Source: Ruegeria sp. EL01
Lineage (GTDB): Bacteria; Pseudomonadota; Alphaproteobacteria; Rhodobacterales; Rhodobacteraceae
DNA: 64,000 nt
Direction of reading: 5' to 3'
NCBI RefSeq assembly: GCF_900313035.1
Contig: NZ_OMPS01000048.1
Location: 227,630-291,629, forward strand
A program made the translations under genes and the position numbers. Below are positions 43,825-52,092 of the stretch, piece by piece. Numbering within the stretch: position 1 is the stretch's first letter; the number at the start of each line of letters is the position of its first letter. The notes under the pieces were generated by a model. The model saw only the letters and a program-made list of their open reading frames with translations, was not told the origin of the DNA and searched no databases.

Positions 43825-43899
43825 GCGGGCGTAGCTCAGGGGTAGAGCATAACCTTGCCAAGGTTAGGGTCGGGCGTTCGAATCGCCTCGCCCGCTCCA
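43825..43899 (+). tRNA. tRNA-Gly (GCC), second copy
   Basis: Identical in sequence to the copy at 43716 and 34 bp after its end; the two are likely co-transcribed. The intervening spacer contains a 14-mer that is also found after tRNA-Tyr. Confidence 0.97.
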
Positions 43900-43984
43900 G
43901 ATACAAGCCTCTCCGAACATGCTGGTTCTTTGGTGGGCGTTGCGCCATTCTGCGCGCAAATTCCATCAAGACGAGGCCACGCCC

Positions 43985-44851
43985 ATGCCGGACTATACCA
44001 TTCGCCCCCTCACCGCCGCCGAAGTTCAATATGCCGTGGACTGGGCGGGCCGTGAAGGGTGGAATCCGGGCGCGCATGACGCCGAGTGTTTTCGCACAAC
44101 TGACCCTGGCGGATTTCTGGGTGGATTTCTGGATGGTGAGATGATCGCATCCGTTTCGGCCGTCAATTATGACGATACCTTTGCGTTTCTGGGCTTTTAC
44201 ATCGTTCGACCAGAATTCCGGGGCTCGGGGCATGGGTTGGAAATAGCGCAACACGCACTGGCCCATTGCAAAGGGCGCAACATGGGGCTGGACGGGGTGG
44301 TCGAGCAGCAGGACAACTATCGCAAATCGGGCTTCACCTTTGCGTATAACAACTACCGCTTTGCTGGAACGAAAAATGGTATGCTGAACAGGTTGCGAAA
44401 CCGTCCGATGGATCAAATCACCCCACTGATCAGCCTGTCTGACACGTTGAAAGCCTATGACCGCAAACTGTTCCCAGCCCCGCGTGATCAGTTCCTGCAA
44501 GGCTGGCTTAGCGCGGGCAGCCACGTGTCGAATACTTATACCGAGAATGGTCAGATCAAAGGCTATGCCACCCTGCGCCTGTGTCAGGCAGGCTACAAAA
44601 TCGGGCCGCTGTTTGCAGATTCAACTGACATCGCGCGGGATTTGCTGGCTTCGATTTTGACCACCATTCCAGAGAGTCACAGGGAACACGACGTGTTCGT
44701 GGACATGCCCCAACCCAATTCAGCGGCCTTTGCACTGGCGGATGAGCTGGGATTGGAAAAGGTATTTGAGACGGCGCGGATGTACTCGGACCACGCGCCT
44801 GACATTGATCTGAGCCGCATCTACGGCGTAACCACGTTTGAACTGGGTTAG
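43985..44851 (+). CDS. GNAT family acetyltransferase
   Basis: A 288-residue N-acetyltransferase. The GNAT core is in the first half: YTIRPLTAAEVQYAVDWA, FLGFYIVRPEFRGSGHGLEI (acetyl-CoA loop, R/Q-x-x-G-x-G/A) and YRKSGFTFAYNNYRF. The C-terminal half is a second domain (YATLRLCQAGYKIGPLFADS) of the kind found in two-domain GNATs. Start at 43985 has GAGG upstream. Substrate unknown. Confidence 0.85.
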   Translation: MPDYTIRPLTAAEVQYAVDWAGREGWNPGAHDAECFRTTDPGGFLGGFLDGEMIASVSAVNYDDTFAFLGFYIVRPEFRGSGHGLEIAQHALAHCKGRNMGLDGVVEQQDNYRKSGFTFAYNNYRFAGTKNGMLNRLRNRPMDQITPLISLSDTLKAYDRKLFPAPRDQFLQGWLSAGSHVSNTYTENGQIKGYATLRLCQAGYKIGPLFADSTDIARDLLASILTTIPESHREHDVFVDMPQPNSAAFALADELGLEKVFETARMYSDHAPDIDLSRIYGVTTFELG

Positions 44852-45087
44852 AACGCCTTGAACGTCATCGTGGTCAGCGATCGCTCAATGCCCGGAATCA
44901 CCAGAAGGTGTTCGTTAATGAAATGGCCCACATCCTCGGATTCGGGGATGTAGAGTTTCAACAGCAGGTCATACTCGCCACTGGTCGAATAAAGCTCTGA
45001 GTGGATTTCGCGCAGCGCGATCTCTTCGGCGACCTTGTAGGTGGTGCCGGGTTTGCAGCGGATCTGGATGAAAACGCAGGTGGACAT
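44848..45087 (-). CDS. Stand-alone Lrp/AsnC ligand-binding domain protein
   Basis: A 79-residue protein made only of the RAM (Lrp/AsnC C-terminal) fold: VFIQIRCKPGTTYKVAEEI, then SGEYDLLLKLYI and PGIERSLTTMTF. No helix-turn-helix is encoded, so it would bind a small ligand or modulate full-length Lrp-type proteins. The large open frame upstream of ATG 45087 is a shadow of hisB. Convergent with the GNAT gene (4-bp overlap), divergent from hisB. Confidence 0.82.
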   Translation of the reverse strand: MSTCVFIQIRCKPGTTYKVAEEIALREIHSELYSTSGEYDLLLKLYIPESEDVGHFINEHLLVIPGIERSLTTMTFKAF

Positions 45088-45240
45088 GGTTTGGCCCTGT
45101 TGGTTGAGTTGCGGGCAGGCTGGCATGCCGGGCCTGCGGGCGCAATCCCCTGCAACAGTTTGCAGCGATTGCCACGCTTGGTCTGGATCAATCCACCCTG
45201 CCCCGTCTATAAGCGCGCCTGTAGCAAAAGGAATTCGCCC

Positions 45241-45828
45241 ATGCGCACCGCTTTGATCAGCCGCAAAACCGCCGAGACGGACATCTCGGTCGAGATCAAT
45301 CTCGACGGCACAGGCCAGTATGACAATCAGACCGGCGTCGGGTTCTTTGATCACATGCTGGACCAACTGGCGCGCCATTCGCTGGTCGACATGACGATCC
45401 GGGCAACGGGTGACTATCACATCGACGATCACCACACAGTCGAAGATACCGGTATCGCACTGGGTCAGGCCCTGACACAGGCATTGGGCGACAAGAAGGG
45501 CATCCGTCGCTATGGCGAGTGTCACTTGCCGATGGATGATGCACAGGTGCGCTGCGCACTGGATTTGTCGGGTCGGCCGTTTCTGATCTGGAACGTGGAC
45601 CTACCGACACCAAAGATCGGTACATTTGATACCGAACTGGTGCGTGAGTTTTTTCAGGCGCTCAGCACCCATGGCGGCATTACGCTGCATATCGACCAGT
45701 TGCACGGGTTCAACAGTCACCACATTGCCGAGGCGGCGTTCAAGTCGGTCGCCCGCGCATTGCGTCTGGCGGTTGAGACCGATCCGCGCAAGGCGGATGC
45801 GATTCCGTCGACCAAAGGCGCGCTGTAA
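45241..45828 (+). CDS. hisB: HisB, imidazoleglycerol-phosphate dehydratase
   Basis: A 195-residue monofunctional IGPD for step 7 of histidine synthesis. Metal-binding histidine clusters are intact: FFDHMLDQLARHS, IDDHHTVEDTGIALG, HGFNSHHIAEAAFKS. ATG 45241 matches the normal start; the frame before it is spurious. It opens the his run in this window. Confidence 0.96.
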   Translation: MRTALISRKTAETDISVEINLDGTGQYDNQTGVGFFDHMLDQLARHSLVDMTIRATGDYHIDDHHTVEDTGIALGQALTQALGDKKGIRRYGECHLPMDDAQVRCALDLSGRPFLIWNVDLPTPKIGTFDTELVREFFQALSTHGGITLHIDQLHGFNSHHIAEAAFKSVARALRLAVETDPRKADAIPSTKGAL

Positions 45829-45886
45829 GCGCAACCCGAAATGTGGGCACCGGTTTTCAGACAAGTTGCGCGCAGAAAGGACTCAG

Positions 45887-46525
45887 ATGCTCACTGCCAT
45901 TATCGACTATGAAAGCGGCAACCTGCATTCCGCCGAAAAGGCGTTTCAACGTATGGCGCGCGAGATGGACGCGGGCGAGGTTGTCGTGACTTCGGATGCA
46001 GATGTTGTCGCGCGTGCGGATCGGCTGGTTTTGCCCGGCGATGGCGCCTTTCCGGCCTGCGCAGCCGAGCTGCGTGGGCACAAAGGCATCTACGACGCGA
46101 TGGTCGAGGCGGTCGAACAGAAAGCCCGTCCGTTTCTGGGCATCTGTGTTGGGATGCAGCTGATGGCCTCAAAAGGTCTGGAATACACCGAAACCGATGG
46201 ATTGGATTGGGTTGCGGGCGATGTGGTTCGGATTGAACCCTCAGACCGCGCGCTGAAAGTCCCGCATATGGGCTGGAATGATCTGGCTCTGGACAGCGAT
46301 CATCCGGTGTTTGCCGGGGTAAAATCAGGTGATCACGCCTATTTCGTACACTCCTACCACTTTCGGGTCATAGACCCTGCGCAGCGTCTGGCCTATGTGG
46401 AGTATGGCCAGGAGGTCACGGCCGTGATTGGCCGTGACACAATGATCGGGATGCAGTTCCACCCTGAAAAAAGTCAGGATGTGGGGCTACGTATGATCGG
46501 GAACTTCCTGACCTGGACCCCATGA
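45887..46525 (+). CDS. hisH: HisH, IGP synthase glutaminase subunit
   Basis: A 212-residue class I glutamine amidotransferase that delivers ammonia to HisF. The catalytic cysteine is in FLGICVGMQLM, with the His-Glu pair in QFHPEKSQDVG. RBS AAAGGACTCAG precedes the ATG at 45887. It follows hisB by 58 bp. Confidence 0.95.
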   Translation: MLTAIIDYESGNLHSAEKAFQRMAREMDAGEVVVTSDADVVARADRLVLPGDGAFPACAAELRGHKGIYDAMVEAVEQKARPFLGICVGMQLMASKGLEYTETDGLDWVAGDVVRIEPSDRALKVPHMGWNDLALDSDHPVFAGVKSGDHAYFVHSYHFRVIDPAQRLAYVEYGQEVTAVIGRDTMIGMQFHPEKSQDVGLRMIGNFLTWTP

Positions 46526-46529
46526 GGCG

Positions 46530-46931
46530 TTACTGAACCCGTGTCCATGTCTGTCCACGACAGACCAGACCACCCGCGACACAACCTTTGACGGTCAGTT
46601 TGTTCTGGCTGTCCAAAGACATCTTTGAGCTGTAGGTCTTGTTCCGATCTGGCGCCCAGATCTTACCATCATCATACTTGCCGCCACCTTCGGGAATCAT
46701 ATCCCAGATGATCTGTTTGCCGAGGTTTTCGTATTCCAGCTGCTCATTGCCATCTTTGTCAAACGCGGTGTCAATCGTACCGCAGACGGCGCTGCCGCAG
46801 GATCCGATGGTCACGTGAAGATAGCCACCCGTGTCGCCTGGCTGTGTTTTCCATAGGCCGTTGACCGGATCAGCGGCAAAGGCGCTGGTTGCCATGGCGG
46901 CAAAGGCCGCTGCGAGTGTCAGTTTTTTCAT
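46530..46931 (-). CDS. DUF2147 exported protein
   Basis: A 133-residue exported protein: signal peptide KKLTLAAAFAAMATSAFAAD, then the DUF2147 domain (NGLWKTQPGDTGGYLHVTI, KDGKIWAPDRNKTYSSKMSL-type motif here as DDGKIWAPDRNKTYSSKM, and GLVCRGQTW). Cysteine pairs (GSCGSAVCGT; GCVAGGLVCRG) suggest disulphides. The ATG 46931 has AGGGAGAG upstream. It lies on the opposite strand within the his run, convergent with hisH. Function unknown. Confidence 0.87.
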   Translation of the reverse strand: MKKLTLAAAFAAMATSAFAADPVNGLWKTQPGDTGGYLHVTIGSCGSAVCGTIDTAFDKDGNEQLEYENLGKQIIWDMIPEGGGKYDDGKIWAPDRNKTYSSKMSLDSQNKLTVKGCVAGGLVCRGQTWTRVQ

Positions 46932-47065
46932 AATACTCTCCCTATTTTGCAAACAGTCTGACCCGGTCGTGGATTTCGGGCAAGATTGACTTTGCGTCGC
47001 GTTGCATCCCCTGCCCCGCTTGTGCGATATCCCGCCCGAATAACTATGACATAGGGCCGCCCGAC

Positions 47066-47788
47066 ATGATCCTCTACCCCGCCATCGACCTCAAAGACGG
47101 CCACGCCGTACGCCTGCTGCGCGGTGAAATGGAAAAGGCCACCGTGTTCAACGAAGATCCGACTGCTCAGGCCCGTGCCTTTGTCGAGGCCGGATGTGAC
47201 TGGTTGCACCTCGTCGATCTGAACGGCGCCTTTGCGGGCGAGCCGGTCAATGCAGCCCCGGTCGAAGCAATCCTGAAAGACTGTGACGTTCCCGCCCAGC
47301 TTGGGGGTGGCATCCGTGACATGGCCACAATCGAGACCTGGTTGGACAAGGGCCTGGCCCGCGTCATTCTGGGCACGGTTGCGGTCGAGAACCCAGAACT
47401 GGTTCGCGACGCAGCGCGCGTTTTCCCGGGTCAGGTCGCTGTGGGGATTGATGCGCGCAACGGGCTGGTGGCAACCAAAGGCTGGGCCGAAGAAACCAAT
47501 GTGCAGGTCACCGATCTGGCGCGCAGCTTTGAGGACGCAGGCGTCGCTGCGATCATCTATACGGACATCAATCGCGACGGCGCGATGCAAGGTCCGAACA
47601 TCGAAGCCACGGCCGCATTGGCGCAGGCGGTTTCGATCCCCGTCATTGCATCGGGTGGGGTCTCTTCGATCACTGACCTGATCGCCCTGCGCGATTGTGG
47701 CGCAGATTTGAACGGTGCGATTTCGGGCCGCGCGCTGTATGATGGGGCGATTGACCTGAAAGAGGCTCTGACAGCGCTCAGAGAATAG
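47066..47788 (+). CDS. hisA: HisA, ProFAR isomerase
   Basis: A 240-residue (beta/alpha)8 barrel isomerase for step 4 of histidine synthesis. Catalytic aspartates lie in ILYPAIDLKDGHAVRL and IYTDINRDGAMQGPN; phosphate-binding loops GGGIRDMATIE and ASGGVSSITDL are present. Confidence 0.96.
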   Translation: MILYPAIDLKDGHAVRLLRGEMEKATVFNEDPTAQARAFVEAGCDWLHLVDLNGAFAGEPVNAAPVEAILKDCDVPAQLGGGIRDMATIETWLDKGLARVILGTVAVENPELVRDAARVFPGQVAVGIDARNGLVATKGWAEETNVQVTDLARSFEDAGVAAIIYTDINRDGAMQGPNIEATAALAQAVSIPVIASGGVSSITDLIALRDCGADLNGAISGRALYDGAIDLKEALTALRE

Positions 47789-47792
47789 TCTG

Positions 47793-48257
47793 ATGTTCGA
47801 AACGCGTGTCAAACGGACTGATTTACCCGCCAATAGCTTGTTGCACAAACGACTGCAGAGCGGTGATTTTCTGGACTGTTTCAGCGTCGCCTCGGACCTG
47901 CCGCCGCGCCGGGCCGCAGAAATCATCACCGCTTTTCCGACATGGGCAACGGCACTGGTCCGCCTGCGTGGCCAGTTGGTGGCCCCATTTGGGATCAGTA
48001 AGACCGGACCCGATGCCAGCGACAATTTGGGGATTTTTCCGGTGGAACATGATGATGAAACCGAGGTGATCGCAGGTTTTAACGATCGTCATCTTGATTT
48101 CAGGGTTTGCGTACACTCGGAAAACGGTCGTGTTTCATTGGCCACTTGGGTCCATCGGCACAATCTGGGCGGGCGTCTGTATCTGGCTTTGATCCTTCCG
48201 TTTCACATCCTGATCGCCCGGAATGCGCTTGCGCGGGTTCGCCACGCAAGCACCTGA
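47793..48257 (+). CDS. DUF2867 family protein
   Basis: A 154-residue protein resembling DUF2867 (DNLGIFPVEHDDETEVIAGF, then HLDFRVCVHSENGRVSLATWV, as in the family). It starts 4 bp after hisA and is surely co-transcribed with it. No known function; the context does not by itself show a role in histidine synthesis. Confidence 0.75.
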   Translation: MFETRVKRTDLPANSLLHKRLQSGDFLDCFSVASDLPPRRAAEIITAFPTWATALVRLRGQLVAPFGISKTGPDASDNLGIFPVEHDDETEVIAGFNDRHLDFRVCVHSENGRVSLATWVHRHNLGGRLYLALILPFHILIARNALARVRHAST

Positions 48258-48268
48258 TCTGATCGCGC

Positions 48269-48715
48269 CTAACCGGCTGCCGCTGCCGTCAGTTTTTTCA
48301 ACGCACCGCGCATCTTTTCGATGACAGGGGATTTTTCGACCTCGTCGAATTCGTCCATTGTTTCTTTGGGGTCCTCGTAGGCCAACCAAACCTGACCATC
48401 CGCATCCTCATAAGCCTGCACCTTCAGCGGCAGAAAAAGGCCCGCACCGGGATTGATCATCATGGCCGGTGTCCCCAGCTTTGGGTTGCCGAAAATCAGC
48501 ACTTGGTTGGCCGGGATGGGCGTTCCCACCTTTTCGGCCCCTGCCGCGTGATCGACGCGGGCAAAGACAGTTGCGCCAGCGTTGCCCACTGCGGCTTCAA
48601 GCGCGTCCAGCGCCTCTGCCACGGACTTGTCTGTGGGAACTTTAATTATGTCGTCAGCCATTGCGGACAGCGCCCCTCCGAAGGTGAAAATAGTTGCCAG
48701 TATCAGTTTGCGCAT
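48269..48715 (-). CDS. DUF302 exported protein
   Basis: A 148-residue protein with a signal peptide (RKLILATIFTFGGALSAMAD) and a DUF302 domain: VFARVDHAAGAEKVG, LIFGNPKLGTPAMMINP, AGLFLPLKVQAYED. DUF302 proteins are small, of unknown function. It is the second minus-strand gene inside the his run, convergent with the DUF2867 gene. Confidence 0.88.
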   Translation of the reverse strand: MRKLILATIFTFGGALSAMADDIIKVPTDKSVAEALDALEAAVGNAGATVFARVDHAAGAEKVGTPIPANQVLIFGNPKLGTPAMMINPGAGLFLPLKVQAYEDADGQVWLAYEDPKETMDEFDEVEKSPVIEKMRGALKKLTAAAAG

Positions 48716-48832
48716 ATTGGACTTCCTTCTGTGAATTTCACCCTAGTTTTCACAGCTTTGCGTGTTCGGGCAATCACAAGTCTGGCATCGGCGGGCCTTT
48801 GCCGGTAGAGGTGCGGCAACAAAGGATGTTCC

Positions 48833-49594
48833 ATGCTGAAAACCCGCATCATTCCCTGTCTGGATGTCGCCGATGGCCGCGTGGTCAAGGGCGTCAACTT
48901 TGTTGGTTTGCGCGATGCGGGTGACCCGGTGGAATCGGCCAAGGCCTATGATGCGGCTGGCGCGGACGAAATCTGCTTTCTCGACATCCACGCCACCCAT
49001 GAAAATCGCGGCACCATGTTCGAAGTCGTGCAGCGCACAGCCGAGCAGTGCTTTGTACCCCTGACCGTTGGCGGCGGTGTGCGCACCAAGGATGATGTGC
49101 GGGCCCTGCTGTTGGCCGGGGCCGACAAGGTCAGCTTCAATTCCGCCGCGGTTGCAAATCCGGATGTGGTCGCCGAGGCGGCGGACCAGTTCGGCAGCCA
49201 GTGTATCGTGGTTGCCATAGATGCGAAAACCGTCAGCCCCGGCAAATGGGAGATTTTCACCCATGGCGGCCGCAAACCAACCGGCATCGATGCGGTTGAG
49301 TTCGCCAAAACGGTTGTTGCCAAGGGCGCTGGCGAAATTCTACTGACCTCGATGGATCGGGATGGCACCAAATCCGGGTTCAACCTGCCCCTGACTCGGG
49401 CGATTTCCGACGCGGTTGACGTGCCCGTCATTGCCTCGGGCGGTGTTGGTACGCTAGACCATCTGATCGAAGGTGTGACCGAGGGCGGGGCAAGCGCGGT
49501 ATTGGCAGCCTCGATCTTTCACTTCGGTGAATATACGATCCGCGAGGCCAAGGAACACATGGCCGCTGCTGGCATACCAATGAGGATGGCATGA
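48833..49594 (+). CDS. hisF: HisF, IGP synthase cyclase subunit
   Basis: A 253-residue (beta/alpha)8 barrel that uses ammonia from HisH to form IGP and AICAR. Catalytic aspartates are in IPCLDVADGRVVKGVNF and LLTSMDRDGTKSGFN; GGGVRTKDD and ASGGVGTLDHL are the phosphate sites. Stop overlaps the hisE start (ATGA). Confidence 0.97.
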   Translation: MLKTRIIPCLDVADGRVVKGVNFVGLRDAGDPVESAKAYDAAGADEICFLDIHATHENRGTMFEVVQRTAEQCFVPLTVGGGVRTKDDVRALLLAGADKVSFNSAAVANPDVVAEAADQFGSQCIVVAIDAKTVSPGKWEIFTHGGRKPTGIDAVEFAKTVVAKGAGEILLTSMDRDGTKSGFNLPLTRAISDAVDVPVIASGGVGTLDHLIEGVTEGGASAVLAASIFHFGEYTIREAKEHMAAAGIPMRMA

Positions 49595-49908
49595 GCATTC
49601 TAAACGACCTAGCAGCAACGATTGAAGCCCGTAAAGACGCCGGCCCCGACTCCAGCTGGACGGCTAAACTGCTGGCGAAGGGGCCTGAGAAATGCGCCGA
49701 GAAATTCGGCGAAGAGGCCATCGAGGCCATTATCGAAGCTATCAAGGGCGACCAAGAGAAGCTGATCGCAGAGGCGGCGGATGTGCTGTATCATCTGCTG
49801 GTCATGCTGGCCGCACGCGATGTTGCACTGGACGACGTGTTGTCCGAACTAGCCAGGCGTCAGGGGACAAGTGGCGTTGCGGAAAAGGCGTCTCGGCCCC
49901 GTAGTTGA
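49591..49908 (+). CDS. hisE: HisE, phosphoribosyl-ATP pyrophosphatase
   Basis: A 105-residue MazG-fold enzyme for step 2 of histidine synthesis. The metal site is in KFGEEAIEAIIEAIKGD and EAADVLYHLLVML. ATGA overlap with hisF implies translational coupling. HisI is not encoded alongside, so it must lie elsewhere. Confidence 0.95.
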   Translation: MSILNDLAATIEARKDAGPDSSWTAKLLAKGPEKCAEKFGEEAIEAIIEAIKGDQEKLIAEAADVLYHLLVMLAARDVALDDVLSELARRQGTSGVAEKASRPRS

Positions 49909-49992
49909 TCCTGCGGGTTCCGCCACCCTGACTTCCCCTTTATAGTGACCGTTCGACGCGCACCCGCGCAGGACAGATCAAAGGACGCAGGA

Positions 49993-50568
49993 ATGATCAG
50001 ACCCATGGCCTATGTTTTGGCCCTGCTCGCGCTGCTGACGCTGACCGCATGTTCTGCGCGCGCCCCGTCCAGCAGTGACGATGTTCAGCGACTGGCAACC
50101 GAAATCCAAAGCCTCGGGCCGGATGTTGACCCGCAAGAGGCGCAGCGTGCTGCCAGCATCGCCTATGCCTACACCGCGCAGTTGGCGCAGGACTACCAAA
50201 TCACGGACCCGCCGCTGATCCACAACGCCAAGGTGAACCGAGGAACGCGCCCGCGCGGGCTTTGTTGGCATTGGGCCGAGGACATCGAACGGCGTTTGAA
50301 ACAGGAAAACTTCCGCACACTTACCCTGCACCGTGCCATTGCCAATGCCGACAACCCGTTCCGAATCGATCACAGCACGGCCATCATCAGTCGAAGTGGT
50401 GAAACCATGTATGAAGGTCTGGTATTGGATCCGTGGCGCTATGGCGGCGTGCTATTCTGGTCGCCGCTGATCGAAGATACCCGATACGAATGGGTTCCGC
50501 GCGAGGCGGTTCTGGAAAAACGCCGTCAGGAGCAGGTGGCGCGGTTAAAACCCTATGCCGGTGGCTAA
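49993..50568 (+). CDS. Lipoprotein with a possible Cys-His-Asp triad
   Basis: A 191-residue predicted lipoprotein with lipobox LTAC (Cys20). Not recognised as a named family. The mature part has GLCWHWAED (Cys91), then DHSTAII (His127), then VLDPWRYGG (Asp146); this order and spacing resembles papain/transglutaminase-like folds, so a hydrolase or peptidase is possible (inference). ATG 49993 follows AAGGACGCAGGA. It lies 84 bp after hisE and may be transcribed from the his operon. Converges with the CoA-binding protein gene. Confidence 0.7.
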   Translation: MIRPMAYVLALLALLTLTACSARAPSSSDDVQRLATEIQSLGPDVDPQEAQRAASIAYAYTAQLAQDYQITDPPLIHNAKVNRGTRPRGLCWHWAEDIERRLKQENFRTLTLHRAIANADNPFRIDHSTAIISRSGETMYEGLVLDPWRYGGVLFWSPLIEDTRYEWVPREAVLEKRRQEQVARLKPYAGG

Positions 50569-50570
50569 AC

Positions 50571-51041
50571 TTATAGTTTCGAGGATATGATCCCGGTGCT
50601 GAACCCGCCCATGCGCAGTTCGCCAAACAGGCGCTGATACTCAATCTTTGGGCACCGGTTCATTATCACATCGACGCTCCGGGCCTGCGCCTTGGCTGCA
50701 GCCTCGGCATGTTCAATGCCTATCTGCATCCAAATCGTCTGCAGGTTTGGAAATGCCTCCAGCGCTTCGTCGACAATTGGTGGTACGGCTTCGGATCGGC
50801 GGAATATGTCCACCATATCAACCGGCTCTGTTATCTCCGAAAGGTTGCCCCGCACGGTTTGACCGAACAAGTCCTTCCCAGCATGGCCCGGATTGACCGG
50901 AATGACCTGGTATCCTTTTAGCGAAAGATACCGCGCCACATAGTAGCTGGGGCGGACAGGGCTTATCGAAACCCCGACAACAGCCACCGTCTTGGTCCGT
51001 TGCAAAATCGATTTCAGATGTTCGTCGGAGTAGTCGGTCAT
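50571..51041 (-). CDS. CoA-binding domain protein (YccU-like)
   Basis: A 156-residue Rossmann-fold protein of the CoA-binding (COG1832/YccU) family: TVAVVGVSISPVRPSYYVARYL, VIPVNPGHAGKDLFGQ, and the C-terminal VDVIMNRCPKIEYQRL. Start ATG 51041 with GGATAGGGCGA upstream; the open frame further upstream crosses a strong terminator hairpin and is not used. Function unknown in detail. Confidence 0.88.
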   Translation of the reverse strand: MTDYSDEHLKSILQRTKTVAVVGVSISPVRPSYYVARYLSLKGYQVIPVNPGHAGKDLFGQTVRGNLSEITEPVDMVDIFRRSEAVPPIVDEALEAFPNLQTIWMQIGIEHAEAAAKAQARSVDVIMNRCPKIEYQRLFGELRMGGFSTGIISSKL

Positions 51042-51070
51042 CGCCCTATCCTTAGCAGGGTCCAGAAAAG

Positions 51071-51098
51071 AAAAAAGCGCCCAAGAAACCTTGGGCGC
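51071..51098 (-). terminator. Intrinsic terminator (YHS gene)
   Basis: On the minus strand GCGCCCAAG / CTTGGGCGC (9-bp stem, 4-nt loop) is followed by TTTTTT. It lies 140 bp after the YHS gene and 30 bp before the CoA-binding gene start. Another inverted repeat, ACAGTGA...TCACTGT flanking CCGCGG copies (51116-51160), lies in the transcript just before, so a short RNA could end here. Confidence 0.75.
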
Positions 51099-51237
51099 AA
51101 GTTTTGGAACGAGGGACAGTGAAATGACCCGCGGCAGTTCCGTTCCGCGGTCACTGTGACATTTAGGCATGATCTGGCTATAAAAAAGAGGTCGCGCTCA
51201 TTTTTGTGATGACTTTTCACAAATGTCGCAATTGCCC

Positions 51238-51693
51238 CTATTCCTGATACAGGATGGCAGGCCAGTGTTCATCAGCCATTTGAATGTAATCACCGCGGTC
51301 CTGATCCCAGATCTGTTCAACCTGAGGCGAATGCGTCAGGTACAATCTGCCATCAACAACCTGCCAGGCTTGCGGGTCGGTACTTTTGAGGACGCCATAT
51401 GCTACGGCGTAGGAGCAATACCCACCGAACTGAGGCGCAAATGCGCGCGGGTTGCTTTCAAACATTTCCCGGTGTTTCGGAGACGCAAAATGCCATTCCG
51501 CGCCTTTCCACGTCACAGCAATCTCTGGCTGACCAAGGACGGGCACGTCGCTTTCAAAATAAGACACAGGGTCATAACCCGCCATAGCGGCCCCGTCGAT
51601 CTCGAAGTAGACCGGCATATCTTGTGCCTGCACAGCAGGAGCAAAAACGGTGGCGGTCAGCGCGCCAAGAAGGAAACGTCGGGTCAGCATCAC
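51238..51693 (-). CDS. YHS domain protein with export signal
   Basis: A 151-residue exported protein: TRRFLLGALTATVFAPAVQAQ (Tat-like or Sec signal with RR), then a YHS-type domain (MAGYDPVSYFES, WKGAEWHFASPKHREMF, AFAPQFGGYCSYAVAYG). The YHS motif is associated with metal or haem-protein contexts, but function here is unknown. Minus strand, convergent with nothing; followed by the terminator at 51071. Confidence 0.87.
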   Translation of the reverse strand: MMLTRRFLLGALTATVFAPAVQAQDMPVYFEIDGAAMAGYDPVSYFESDVPVLGQPEIAVTWKGAEWHFASPKHREMFESNPRAFAPQFGGYCSYAVAYGVLKSTDPQAWQVVDGRLYLTHSPQVEQIWDQDRGDYIQMADEHWPAILYQE

Positions 51694-51795
51694 GATTTCA
51701 GAATCAGGAACAGAGGGTGGTAAATTGCAACTTTTAGCGCCCGTTGAAACCCCTGTTGACGCGGTTGTGAACGTCTGTACGGCAGTCAGGGCGGG

Positions 51796-52077
51796 TCAGT
51801 CGAAGATATCTTCGATCACATCCCAAGCCTCATCCACAACGCGCGAAAACATCGTTTTCTTCTTTTTCTTGCGTTTGGGCTTGCGAGAGGGTGGGTAAGC
51901 TGCAGCTTCACGCGCCGGCCGGGACTCTGACGTCTTTCGCTTGGGCAACATCTTCAGGTTATGCAGTGGGGCACCACAGCTCGAGCAGCTAAGCTCGTGC
52001 CGGTCGTTCCCCTTGAGCACCAGCGCGGCGCGTGTACCGCAATAACAGCAGGTCGCAATTTTGGACGGACCGGGAAT
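51796..52077 (-). CDS. Zinc-ribbon protein, probable AUU start
   Basis: Reading back through the frame gives two CxxC pairs (ATCCYCGTR and ELSCSSCGA), a zinc ribbon, followed by a lysine/arginine-rich stretch (KPKRKKKKK) and an acidic tail ending IEDIFD. The only canonical-type start in frame, the GTG at 52020, would remove the first CxxC. An ATT at 52077 sits five bases after AGGAGAG, giving 93 residues, so an AUU start is the best explanation. It starts 15 bp after rlmB. DNA or RNA binding is possible. Confidence 0.7.
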   Translation of the reverse strand: MPGPSKIATCCYCGTRAALVLKGNDRHELSCSSCGAPLHNLKMLPKRKTSESRPAREAAAYPPSRKPKRKKKKKTMFSRVVDEAWDVIEDIFD

Positions 52078-52092
52078 GGCTCTCTCCTAACT

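Noticed and set aside
43919..43984. Upstream start of the GNAT protein at 43919
   Set aside because: The extra 22 residues lie directly after the tRNA and lack similarity to the GNAT fold; ATG 43985 has a ribosome site.
51042..51170. N-terminal extension of the CoA-binding protein
   Set aside because: The extension is encoded across a strong terminator hairpin and has no family similarity; the ATG at 51041 has its own ribosome site.
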